Of a stretch of DNA of 64,000 bases, positions 10,301 through 19,512 are shown in pieces. The position numbers were made by a program, and so were the translations under genes. Each line of letters begins with the position of its first letter. The first letter of the stretch is position 1. The notes under the pieces were generated by a model, which worked only from the letters and a program-made list of their open reading frames with translations, made no database searches and had not been told where the DNA came from. The stretch comes from Syngnathus acus (Eukaryota > Chordata > Actinopteri > Syngnathiformes > Syngnathidae), in NCBI RefSeq assembly GCF_901709675.1, contig NC_051094.1, forward strand, positions 6,351,001 through 6,415,000. Direction: 5' to 3'.

Positions 10301-12905
10301 GTTTCAATTTCGACTTCTTTTTTAACATTTTGAAAATAGATTTTATTTCTCTCCATGTGATTCCGCATTGTGCCATACTCTCACTAGCCATAATGTTAAT
10401 CATATTTCAGAAGTTGAATCCACTGCTTTTACCTGAATGGAATATATGTGCGGTTCTTTGACACCAAGAGACTGTAGGCTTCCTCTGGCATCATGTTAAG
10501 GTACATTACCTGCACACACAGATGTATGCATACGCACATGAAATAGTAGAATATTTTTTTACACAATGCATAGAAGCAGTTTCTACTCACTGCATAGGAG
10601 CCAATCAGGTAGGCGGCATTGGCTTGCTTTTTCTGGTCACCACAGGTGTAAAATACTATCTTCTTCTTTGAAAGCGTAACGGACTGTGCGGAGACATTAA
10701 GAGACATACGAGGCCATCTGTTTACCTGACAAGGATATTTTAATTGCATAATTAATATGACATGAGAGGCTTTTATTACAAATAGATCAGATGTTTGAAA
10801 CTTTTAACACAGAGTCTGACTATTTCTTTTTCCATTATTTGTTATGGGGGGGAAAAAAACTGTTGGACTTGAGTGGTTCCACTGTATGTGCTTAAGTTCC
10901 AGTGTTTGTCTCTTAGTGTCCTAATTACCTTGAGCTTCTTTGTCAGCTTGCACGAAAAGCGATACAACATGGCCAGGTTGAGGGGGCCAAAGTCTGCGTA
11001 AAAGCTGCGAGAGAACAAGATTAGAAGCATTAGAATGATGACTATCATTTCAATGATAGCCTCTGCGATACTTTTGTACTTTTCCTTCACTTGTGTCCTC
11101 CCTTAGGCAGGGCACAGTTTGTGCTGAATTTCAGCACTCCCCCTTTTAATTAAAATGTCAAAGGCAAATTATTGGATATCTCTGAAAGATTATACATTGG
11201 AGGGGGGGCTGTAAATTGTAAATATGCAAAGGCTACCACTTTAAAAAAATAATCAAATAAAAGATCGCCGAATCAATGTGGGGGGAAAAATGCGATTTTG
11301 TTGTAATGCATGAAAAGAAAAAAAAAGGCGGTGAGGTCCGCCCATTTACAATGACCTTTGTTACTGTTTAAGTACATGCAATAGGTAAAGCACAGAGGCA
11401 AACGTTTATTTGGATGAAACTGTTGACTTACTTCTCATATGCCAGCTCTTCGTCTATGCAGAAGCAGTGTCGTTCTGCCGTGCTTTTGATTTTTTGATGA
11501 AGGATGGCGAAATATAATTGATCTACAACGTGCACAAGCAAAAAGAAGGTTACATTTTGGCTTTGCAGTCTCCACTTTCTCAAATTAGATTTACCCCCCC
11601 CCGTGCAATCTTACCCTTGAGAAGCTCAACGCATAGAGACGACACATCGTCCGCGGTCATGTTGAACCGAGCTGTTTTAAACATGGTGCAACCCGATTTC
11701 TCCTCACAAAAACATGCACATACTCAAATAAAAAAAAAAAATAGAACAATCGTGCAACAAAGTTCCCGTGTTAAGTGTTAAAACTCCAATACTGACGTTC
11801 AGAAAAGTCTCCGATGAGTGAGTTTCATGTGAAGAAAGTGCGCACTATGCTAAAAGTGATCTCGCCCCTCTGGCTCCGCCCCTCAGCCACCTCGAAACGC
11901 CATTGGTCGAAAGAGATCTAATGCTTGACACTATTCGAGGAGGTGCCATCAATCCCTCCCATTTGAGTTTAAAGTTTTCCTTTTGTGACACGCCATAGGC
12001 TGCGAGAACGTTAACAAGGCCCAATCACTGCCACTCGGGCGACCGCCTCTTCCAACCGTAATCGTCAAAAACATACACTTTTGCCAGACCCAGCCTTTAA
12101 CGTTTGCGCTTTGCTTCATATGTCAGTGTGTCCGCCATATTGGATGTGTCAATCTACCCTACAACTAATGCGTGATTTGCATTAACTTCATATGCATATG
12201 CGTCTCATACATATAGTCGTATTTTTGGAATCATGCAGGCATGAACAGACAATTAGATTATTCTGATGACTTAAAGTTTACTCATAAAATAAAATAGAAG
12301 AAAGTACAAGACTGTCACGTGTATTTCTGTAATGTCAAGAGTGTTCACCCCAACCAATATATGTCAGATGTTTTTTTTTTCTGGGATTAAAATGCATGTC
12401 ACCTATTCAAGCAGCAAATAAAAAGACCTTTCAAAGGGTTACTTTCCACATCCAAAATGGCAAACACGAGCTGGAGGATTCCGCGCTGACGCGACATCTA
12501 GTTGCACATGATATCAGGTCAAAACGGAAGAAGGACGTCATTGCAAGAATATTTGTGTTGTTAAACGTCACCCTTTCGAAAGCCACTATGTCAAAACAAT
12601 TGTGGAGAACCTAATTTGATGACGATGATAATTGTGGGTGTTTACGACGGTGCAGTCAAAACGCGCAGTGCATTAACAGAGCGGACGGTGTCGCCACATG
12701 AGAAAAAAAATATAAAAAATCACAGCACATCATTTTAAAAGGGCCATTTTGCGTATACGGTTGGCCGGGTTGATCGTGTGCGACCACCGTTACCTGAAAT
12801 CTCAATGTAAATATCCGAGTTTGGCTCCGCCTCTGAGCAGTCATGGGCAGCGCAGCATTTCTTCCTCCTCGATTCCGCTCGCCTCCTCTCGCTCTTGCGC
12901 TTCAT
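4302..12905 (-). CDS. cdc14b: CDC14B dual-specificity protein phosphatase, long (MKRKSERR) isoform, 14 coding exons
   Basis: Exons in transcript order: 12905-12794, 11522-11432, 11004-10929, 10683-10591, 10509-10433, 10268-10202, 10132-9982, 9906-9676, 9597-9459, 9080-8918, 8843-8749, 5690-5565, 4519-4451, 4341-4302. The sum is 1530 nt, 509 aa (human about 498), with every junction in phase. The N-terminal phosphatase-like domain includes [16 protein letters not shown]; the catalytic domain includes [10 protein letters not shown] and [13 protein letters not shown], placing the nucleophile at C298, the phosphate-loop arginine at R304 and the likely general acid at D271. All three are intact. 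The tail ([34 protein letters not shown], ending PLLR) matches CDC14B better than CDC14A. Cdc14 enzymes remove phosphate from proline-directed (CDK) sites; vertebrate CDC14B is nucleolar and acts in mitotic exit, ciliogenesis and the DNA-damage checkpoint. The last two exons are the least certain part. Confidence 0.92.
5099..5493. mobile_element. MITE-like element with imperfect 26-bp inverted repeats in CDC14B intron 12
   Basis: The left arm starts CAGTTTGGTTCAGTTTGG (5099) and reaches AAGTAC at 5126. The right arm reads GTACCATACTAAACC from 5469 and ends CCAAACTG at 5493, its inverted complement with a few mismatches. The body of about 395 bp has no transposase frame. No clear target-site duplication is visible, so the family is not assigned. 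Confidence 0.5.
5691..8748 (-). other. cdc14b: CDC14B intron 11 (3.06 kb)
   Basis: This is the largest intron of the gene, bounded by a GTAAGT donor (G at 8748) and a CTGCAG acceptor ending at 5691. The acceptor is a NAGNAG tandem: using 5687 instead of 5690 as the first exon base drops one residue. The interior is AT-rich with poly-A runs and a possible transposon terminus at 8211-8232. No convincing exon was found. Confidence 0.65.
8211..8232 (-). repeat. Possible hAT-like transposon terminus
   Basis: Reading the minus strand gives CACTGGCGGAGCTAGAGGGG, the style of terminus seen at the ends of many fish hAT-type elements (CAGTGGCGG...). A matching inverted partner is not obvious within 500 bp, so this may be a truncated relic or a coincidence. 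Confidence 0.25.
11615..11660 (-). CDS. cdc14b: CDC14B alternative first coding exon ([15 protein letters not shown])
   Basis: On the minus strand an ATG with A at -3 opens a 15-codon exon ending in one extra G before a GTAAG donor (donor G at 11614). That phase is identical to the long first exon at 12905-12794, so either splices in frame to the exon starting at 11522, which begins (D)QLYFAIL. The predicted protein is 487 aa. Its N-terminus resembles the start of CDC14A (short acidic leader before the KDRLYFA block) and lacks the basic MKRKSERRR segment that directs mammalian CDC14B to the nucleolus. Alternative use is inferred; no transcript data are visible. Confidence 0.7.
11661..12793 (-). 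other. cdc14b: CDC14B first intron of the long transcript, outer part
   Basis: This non-coding stretch separates the two alternative first exons and includes the short-form promoter. A palindromic catatgcatatg lies near 12189-12200. No other gene is seen. Confidence 0.6.
11877..11906 (-). promoter_or_regulatory. cdc14b: Candidate proximal promoter for the CDC14B short isoform
   Basis: About 220-245 nt upstream of the alternative ATG (11660) the minus strand carries a CCAAT box (11906-11901) and a GC box (GGGGCGG, 11883-11877). The pairing and distance are typical of a TATA-less promoter and support independent initiation of the short form. Confidence 0.45.
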
Positions 12906-13570
12906 GTCGACTTTACGGCTGGAGCACCGCAGGCATGATGAGGATTCCTCCTCCTGCACAGCCTCGTCGTTTTCCCCTGGATTTGCGTGTTCACGGTGCA
13001 CCAAAAATGTGCGCGCAAGCCCCCTGTCCTCTGTTGGTGGGGGTGACGTGCAAACTAAGCAGGGGCAGGTTTTGTGCAGCCAGAGTCCCCCTGCATGTGA
13101 CGTGTAGCGTGTAGTGTGCTGTCGGCGAACCTGCACGGCGTGTGAGAAGTGATCCTGCTGCTCGAATAAAGCCTGCCCTATCTCCGTGACCATTGGGCGG
13201 TGACGTCATCTGCCGTACCATATGTGCAGCATGGAGACACGTTCAAATATTGTACTGGAGAGATAAGAGTAAAGAAAGAAAAAAAAACCCACACCCTACC
13301 AAGCCATCATCTATCACTGGAGCTGTCAACGCCAAATTAGCATATTTGCTCTGATAAAATAATTTCTAACCTCTCCTTTTCATTGCAACATTGCCTTTTG
13401 GTGGTCTGAGGAATAACGGTTGTCTGGTCAGTCCAACACAAATCTTCATCCATAAGCAAAACTGGAGCATCTCACTTTGTTACATGTACTTCAACGACTT
13501 TCCTCTTCATGAATAAATCGTCTGTTTTTCAATGTCACACTTAACATGTCTGCGTCACAGTCATCAGGAT
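12906..13570. other. Upstream flank of CDC14B, including 5'UTR and promoter
   Basis: The part up to about 13190 is GC-richer and probably the CDC14B 5'UTR or promoter-proximal exon; the minus-strand frame stays open from 13193 into the MKRKSERR start. Beyond 13260 there is ordinary AT-rich DNA with no recognised gene. Confidence 0.5.
13190..13208 (-). promoter_or_regulatory. cdc14b: CDC14B distal promoter: CRE and CCAAT box
   Basis: Read on the minus strand, TGACGTCA (13208-13201) is followed by CCGCCCAATGG, an overlapping GC-rich and CCAAT motif (13200-13190). This lies about 290-300 nt upstream of the MKRKSERR start codon, a normal distance for the proximal promoter of the long transcript. 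Confidence 0.5.
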
Positions 13571-13712
13571 TCAAGTTCAAGTCTTGGTTTGTGTGGAGCC
13601 TCCTGATCCTCATGGTTGTGTGAGTTTTCTCTCGCTTCCTTCCACATTCTTAAAACATGCATGACGACTAAATGACCGATTGATGTGAGTGAATGGTTGC
13701 TTGTCCTGGTTG
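13571..13712 (+). repeat. Degenerate tRNA-derived SINE fragment (middle portion)
   Basis: The order of motifs GTGTGGAG, GTGTGAGTTTTCTC, CTTCCTTCCACATTCTTAAA, ACATGCATGA, GATGTGAGTGAATGGTTG and CTTGTCC follows the body of a very common teleost SINE-like repeat as I remember it. The copy is heavily mutated and lacks the tRNA-like head. Confidence 0.55.
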
Positions 13713-13754
13713 ACCGAATATATAAATATCAACCACAAACGCATCAAAATGTGT

Positions 13755-13760
13755 TTTAAT
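13755..13760 (-). terminator. prxl2c: Possible PRXL2C polyadenylation signal
   Basis: An ATTAAA hexamer on the minus strand lies about 290 nt beyond the PRXL2C stop codon. It is a weaker variant signal and other sites are possible. Confidence 0.3.
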
Positions 13761-13836
13761 ATGTATACGGACCCTCGTGTACTGTGCCAAGGATGCTTAA
13801 CACTCAAGCACATCATTCAAATGTGTATATAGTATA

Positions 13837-13881
13837 TTTTCATTCATTCATTCATTCATTCATTCATTCATTCATTCATTC
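13837..13881. repeat. (ATTC)n microsatellite
   Basis: About eleven tandem copies of the tetranucleotide CATT/ATTC lie between the SINE fragment and the PRXL2C 3' end. Confidence 0.95.
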
Positions 13882-14050
13882 AGCAGTGAGGCACAAAGAC
13901 ATGTACAACTTAATCAGGTATTTTGCAGCCAAGTTGGGATTGGAACATTGGTGAGTACTGCCAGAATGTTTTTTTTTCCCCAGCACAATACTGCTAACTT
14001 CCATGTTGCAAAGCCAAAGCAAATGGTTCCACTTTGGGCAGGTGAGCCCG

Positions 14051-15626
14051 TTACACATGGATGACCTTTGGTTCTTTGCTGAAGTTCAGGGTGTGATGAA
14101 CTCCGGCGAGCTGCAGCAGCCAGTTAATTGGCATGTGGTCCAGATGGTTCATGTCAAAATGACAGAAGTGCAATTGAGAACCTGCAAAGATCTTTGCGCA
14201 TGAGTGAGCTACAGGAGTTGGTTTTCAAAAACGTAAGCACTACAGTACCCAAGTAGGGTTGAGTGTAATACATTTGCAGATAATCTTGCAGAACTGCTTC
14301 GAGAGAGGAAATCCTACCCGGTCCAGCAATGATAGCACCACCTTGCTGATGAAGATCACCCTGGAAGTCGAATACAGGACTCGTCATGGCTCTCCAGATA
14401 CTCTTCATTTGACCCATGAAGATACCAGACTTGACATGAGGACTCGGTTGGGCTTCACACATAGACGAAATGATGTTCAGTCACGGCTTCAGTCAAGGCA
14501 TAATTTGCATTGACTGTGTTTACCTGACACTGTAAACTTCTCTTCTCGTTTCATTCCGAGCTTATGGTAAATGACCCTCTTGGGGTCCACATAGATCTCA
14601 TGAGCGTATCCTGTTAGTGAGCAGAAAGGCTGGACGAGAAATCAAAACCTGCCTGGGTGCTACATTAACACAGTACTTAAAAAAATATATAAAAATAAGT
14701 GTTTACCTGTATGTGATGATGAGCGGATTGGCCAATGACAACTAGACCAACCTTTGCATCCTGCAACAAAAAAAGATTGTAAAAAAATATTTCTTTTTAA
14801 AAATAACCTTTATAACTATTTTGTCTTTTTTTGTTTGTTAAATAGAAGATGCATCTAAGTAACTTGTAGCTATAAATCCAGATTGTACACATTATCTTTA
14901 TTACATAACTGCCACTTATATACTCATTCAGCTAATTTCAACTAGACAAGAAACTCATTTAGCTCATTTCAACTAGACAAGAAATGTGGTGTGTGATGGA
15001 GGCATCTTTTTGGTGTATTTTGATAACACGTGACAGGCACATTTTTACAGTTTTAAGACAACAAGGAACTTATGGGAAAAAACTGCACCATGTTTTCTTT
15101 ACATTATTATATTTATATTAATATTAGTAGTAGTATTTAGGAGTCAGGACTCACCTCCAGTACCTCTTTGGGTACTTTGCTCAGATCATCCACGTAGTCT
15201 TTACAGCTGTAACATAAGAAATTCTGCAGGGACATTTTTGGGAGAGCTTAAAAACCACAACACATTGTTTTACAAATAAACTGTCACCTTGTGCATTCTG
15301 TTCAGCTTCGTTTCCGCTTATGCACAATTAAGATATTTGGGATATCTCAGTAGAAATCCCCAGGGTTACTAAGGGCAACTTTCAAACACGCATTTAAACG
15401 CTACTACCAAATAATGGCTGATAAATCAAGTTTCCCCTACCCGTACAAAAATAATGATCGACTTCCTATCTTGATACAAACTCTTGAACGGGATGGGCGT
15501 TCCGTGACGGTCGTAAATGAAACAATCGTCCACGTCTCGAAGGTGCACGTTAATCGGAGAAGATCCACTTTCTCGAGTATTTTCTCTCTCGATTTGTCGA
15601 GTTATGGGCAACTTAACTTCTGCCAT
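14051..15626 (-). CDS. prxl2c: PRXL2C (AAED1), peroxiredoxin-like 2C, 6 coding exons
   Basis: Exons in transcript order are 15626-15441, 15223-15155, 14760-14707, 14629-14524, 14452-14318 and 14181-14051. The sum is 681 nt and 226 aa, equal to the human protein length as I recall it. All junctions have consensus sites and matching phase. The thioredoxin-fold AhpC/TSA-like region runs from about residue 30. IIIFVR-NFLCYSCKDYVDDLSK carries the family CxxC at C66/C69, followed by VVIGQSAHHHIQPFCSLTGY, EIYVDPKRVIYHKLGMKR and FDFQGDLHQQGGAIIAGPG. The protein ends KVIHV, as in human. PRXL2 proteins are predicted redox proteins; human PRXL2C has been linked to glycolysis and ERK signalling, but its substrate is not established. 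The start has a strong context (A at -3, G at +4). It lies head to head with FBXL17 across about 2 kb, downstream of CDC14B in the same orientation. Confidence 0.92.
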
Positions 15627-16429
15627 TTTCTCCCCTTGGGAGTATTTTTAGACGTTCAGCAGGCTGGAAAGCCGCGCCCAATTTTTGCGCGTCACTCGAC
15701 CACTTGCTGGAGCTTTAAATTTTTTTTTCTTCTTTTTTGTGTGTGTTAAAGGCATCCGCTAATGATCTTGCCTGTCTTGTGTACCGACACCGTGAATTCG
15801 ATTCCAGCAAGTGACGGTGTGAATGTGTTCGTGACAAATTTCTTTTTATTAAAAAAGAATAATATTATGCATTTAATTTATTTTTAAATACTGTGTGTAC
15901 TTGTTTTTCGGCCCGTGAGACTGTATTGATAAACAAACTGTCCCAAAGTTGACGGACATGCTTTGGTAAGTGAGGTTTCGTTTTGGAATGACTGGGGATC
16001 GGTGTGGAAGCCAATACGGCAGATGCGCTTAAAAATCGGTTCGAATGGGCTAATTACTCAGTTCGACAACGGGAGTCTGCAGTAGAAATAAACACTGAAT
16101 AAAAGGGATCAAGCATCTTTAAGTGGGAGAGCACGGACGAGTCTGTGTGCAGTACGTGCTGCACATTAAAGACAAAACAAGTCGTCACATTAACCTAAGG
16201 AATATTTAGAGATTTTAAAGAACCTAATTTGCATGTATGTGGAATGCTGTGCTTTGAAGATGGGAGAAAATAACAGGCCTGAGTCGAGTATCCAATTTCG
16301 AATTAAGAACTGCAAGGCAGACGTACGTGATAAATCCCCACCCACCGTGCTGCTGAAATAATAAACAATGGTGAAGATAAAAAAAAAAAAATCAAATATA
16401 ATTACAGCCGTTTTGAAGTTTTATAGTGC
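15627..16429. other. Divergent intergenic region between PRXL2C and FBXL17
   Basis: A GC-rich patch just upstream of the PRXL2C ATG (about 15660-15705, with GCGCCCAATTTTTGCGCG) contains a CCAAT-like and an E2F-like motif and is probably its promoter. The rest is AT-rich with no gene. Confidence 0.45.
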
Positions 16430-16664
16430 TTGCGCGTGTACGTTCATCCTCTTCAGCTTCCGTACTTTGCCCCCACGGTGCGGAAGTGTTCTGAGGAGCA
16501 CGGTCAGATCTGCCACTGTTTAGTGCTGGGTTGCCCCTAGGCTAACGGTGCTTTTCCGCGTTCTCGTTTCTCTCGACGAGACGGTGTCAGCGTTCATCTC
16601 GACCAACCAGAAGAAGTCTATTATGTGAGCTCGGTGGCCAAGTGTGGGAGCACCGTGCGATCCG
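16430..16664 (+). other. fbxl17: Probable 5' untranslated exon and promoter of FBXL17
   Basis: This GC-elevated block ends in a good donor (tccg|gtgagg, donor G at 16665). The next strong acceptor on the strand is ttcccttccag ending at 17562, just 21 nt before the FBXL17 ATG. Together they suggest a non-coding first exon joined over an intron of about 0.9 kb. The transcription start is not determined. Confidence 0.4.
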
Positions 16665-17142
16665 GTGAGGAATGTCTCATGCCGTTGCTACAGCTAGTTT
16701 TTAGCATCCAAAGATGGAGCGATCTAGCCTTGCAGCATAGCTCTTAGTCGCCTTTTTATCACTCATTAAAGCTTGCAAAGATACAGACAATGTCAATGGA
16801 TGACGCTTCGTTCAGGTTGCAAATACTTGCACACCACTGCAGTGTTGCTTTGTTTGTAGATGCCTCATTTGACAACCTTTTCTCTTGTTTACATCTTTTG
16901 TTTTCGTTCGATAGCCACCATGCGACCATTTCTTTACCAAACTGTAGTCTCGCAATGTGCTCGTGAATTGAGTCAAACATCTACATAAGGTCGGGAGGTG
17001 GATTCGTCTGCTTAAACATTAGGTACAGCTTGCATAGTGCAGCGAAATACTTGAATAAACAATCTGTCTTTTCAAAGTCAATAAAGCTCACTTTGGAGTT
17101 TACTGACAGAGGCGTTAACTGTGTTTGTTATCATGGTTTGCA

Positions 17143-17475
17143 GAGGTGCGCAGCACAGTGGAATAGTGGTTAGACACGTCTGCTTCTCCATTCTGAGGTT
17201 CAGGGTTTGAATCTCGCATATTTGCATCATTGAATGTTATTGAAGTGAGGCTGAGTGCTTTTCTTCAAATGCCCTGTGGTCAACTCAAATTCAGATGAAT
17301 ACTAAAGGTATCATGTAAAAATGTTCAATTAAAATGACGTAATGGAAAGCCATATTATACATTGAAACCAATAAAATAAGCACAGTCTTTATATTTTCCA
17401 AGTGCCCTGTGATTGGCTGGTGAGCAGACCCGGCCTCCAGCTCACCTCTGACCCTAATGAACACCGACAGTATGG
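17143..17475 (+). repeat. tRNA-derived SINE-like copy in the putative FBXL17 5'UTR intron
   Basis: The head keeps pol III-type boxes: an A-box-like TAGTGGTTAGAC (17164-17175) and a B-box-like GGTTTGAATCTC (17204-17215). The tail keeps GCCCTGTGATTGGCTGG, then CCAGCTCACC and GACCCTAATGA, which are 3'-region motifs of the same family. The centre (about 17225-17400) is diverged or replaced. Confidence 0.6.
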
Positions 17476-17583
17476 AAAATGGCTCCACTGTGTTTCAACA
17501 TTGACCACAGATGTGGTCATCATTATTTGAAACTAAACGTCTGGTATCTGATTCCCTTCCAGAGTTTTTTTTGAGTCTTCTAT

Positions 17584-19396
17584 ATGGGCCATCTTCTCTC
17601 GAAAAATGGTTACGGTTTGAAGAAGAAGACACGCAAGCAGCATCACAGGACAAAGAAGAAGAGGAACTGCTTCCTGCAGGGGCCTTGCATGCTGTGTTTC
17701 ATCATCCACAGCAGCAGCGGCGGCAGCGGCGCTTTGAGCGAGGACAGCGACCCTCCGGAGGCCGGCGTCAACGGTAGTGGGTGCCGTCACAGCAGCGTCA
17801 GCGGCATTACCGTCCCGGGCGTCGGCGCGGTCGGAGTCAGCGCGGCGGCTGCCTCCAAACTCGCCGAGCGCTACGCATTACTCGCCTCTCCTGAGGACTG
17901 CTCCAAGTTCTTGCTTTCGCCACCAGAGTTAGCAATTTGGGAAGGGCAGGGGAGGAGCCTGTTGTCAGCTGTCCCGGCCAAACTCATTCCACCGCCGGCT
18001 CTTTTTCGGACCGCCGGCGTGTCTGTGACTGTGCCCATTCCTGTGCCTGTACCAGGCTGCACCAGCGACTACGCCGAGATGGTGAGATGCTGGTGAAACA
18101 TTCACCTCGAGCAATATGGCCTAAAAATGCTCACATTTTTTGACCTGATAAAATACTTGTCATTGCTTGTCAGGAATACGACCAGCTGCACTCCTCAAGT
18201 CTCCCAATTCGGTTTTCCTCATGTAATCGGTGTGTGTCTCTCTCCATGCAGGTGTGTAAGAGAAAGTGTTCCGAGGTGCAGAGGTGCACACCTTGCAACA
18301 AGCAGCCACGCTGTGCCTTTTCTGCCCCTGATGGTAGCATCGAAAACGGAGGCGTGGGCGGAAGCGTGGGGGAGGCGTCCTCAAACTCCCAACCTGGCCA
18401 CTGTCATCTTCCCATCTGCCCATTGGCCTCTTCCTCCTCCTCTTCCTCAACAGTGGCCGACGGCTGCCTCGGGTCGGCTCCTCAGGCCGATCTGCCCCAA
18501 AGCTCTGACTCGTCCCCCGCCGGTCTGCAGCACCTTGATGACTGCCAGGCCAGAGGCTCTGACGTTGCGGATCATTTAAGCATCAACCACCTGCCTTCTT
18601 CCATTCTTCTTAAGGTCAGCAATCATGTGGCGAAATTCTATTTTTACATGCGTCTTTGTTATTAAATACCTTCTGTCTCATCACAGGTTCTCTCACATTT
18701 GACGGTGAAGGAGCGTTGCTTGTGTGCCTCTTTAGTCTGCAAGTACTGGAGGGACCTCTGCTTGGACTTCCAATTCTGGAAGCAAATCGACCTCAGTGGC
18801 CTACAACAAGTAAGTCACAACAGCAAAAAGTCATCTTTTTCATTGCTTCAGCACAAAAACACAGAATCGGTAGATTTTTCATCCAATAACAGAAGCTAGG
18901 TTACCAAACTGTATTGCTGCCTTCCCTTTCCAGGTAAACGATGATCTCCTGGCAAAAATAGCCTCTCGAAGGCAGAATGTGACCGAGATCAACATCTCGG
19001 ACTGCAGGGGCGTCCACGACCACGGCGTGTTCTCCTTGGCCTCGCAGTGTCCCGGCTTGCAGAAGTACACGGCTTATAGGTGCAAGCAGCTGGGGGACAT
19101 TTCGCTGGCCTCCTTGGCCGCACACTGTCCTCAGCTGATCAAAGTGCACGTGGGAAACCAGGACAGACTGACGGACAGAGCGCTTAAAAAGGTATTACTC
19201 ATCTGGAGCCCATTTTGTAGAAGTGCATAAGCGCCTGATTATTTGCTTCGGCTGTTTCCGTCAGCTTGGAGAGTGCTGCGGCGAACTGAAGGACATTCAC
19301 TTGGGTCAGTGTTACGGGCTCAGCGATGAAGGCATGGTGGCCTTGGCCAAAGGATGCCCCAAATTGGAGAAACTCTACTTGCAGGAGAACAAACTG
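17584..19396 (+). CDS. fbxl17: FBXL17, F-box and leucine-rich repeat protein 17, exons 1-5 (3' part outside the window)
   Basis: Coding exons are 17584-18081, 18252-18614, 18687-18809, 18934-19191 and 19265-19396. All five are phase 0, 458 codons, open at the 3' end. The N-terminus MGHLLSK and the segment GPCMLCFIIHSS match human FBXL17; a low-complexity G/S/A-rich region follows, then VCKRKC and CTPCNKQPRC. The F-box (about residues 277-325, INHLPSSILLK to WRDLCLDFQFWKQIDL) is nearly identical to human. Leucine-rich repeats follow (VTEINISDCRGVHDHGVFSL, YTAYRCKQLGDISLASLA, LKDIHLGQCYGLSDEGM). Human FBXL17 recruits SKP1-CUL1-RBX1 and ubiquitylates BTB proteins in aberrant dimers, and also SUFU and BACH1. 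The remaining LRRs and C-terminal helix (about 215 residues in human) are not in the window; the last donor GTCAGT is weak. Start codon context is poor (T at -3, G at +4), but family identity supports it. Confidence 0.93.
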
Positions 19397-19460
19397 GTCA
19401 GTCCTATTGTTTGTCTCAATGCTGTTTGCATTTGTTGTCGTGCATAGAGAGAAGAGCCCA

Positions 19461-19512
<52 letters not shown>

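Noticed and set aside
12749-13114. Plus-strand frame of 121 codons opposite CDC14B exon 1
   Set aside because: It is a shadow of the GC-rich first exon and 5'UTR on the other strand and has no recognisable domain.
17150-17220. Functional tRNA gene
   Set aside because: A- and B-box-like motifs are present, but the segment does not fold into a cloverleaf with an acceptor stem and continues into SINE tail motifs.
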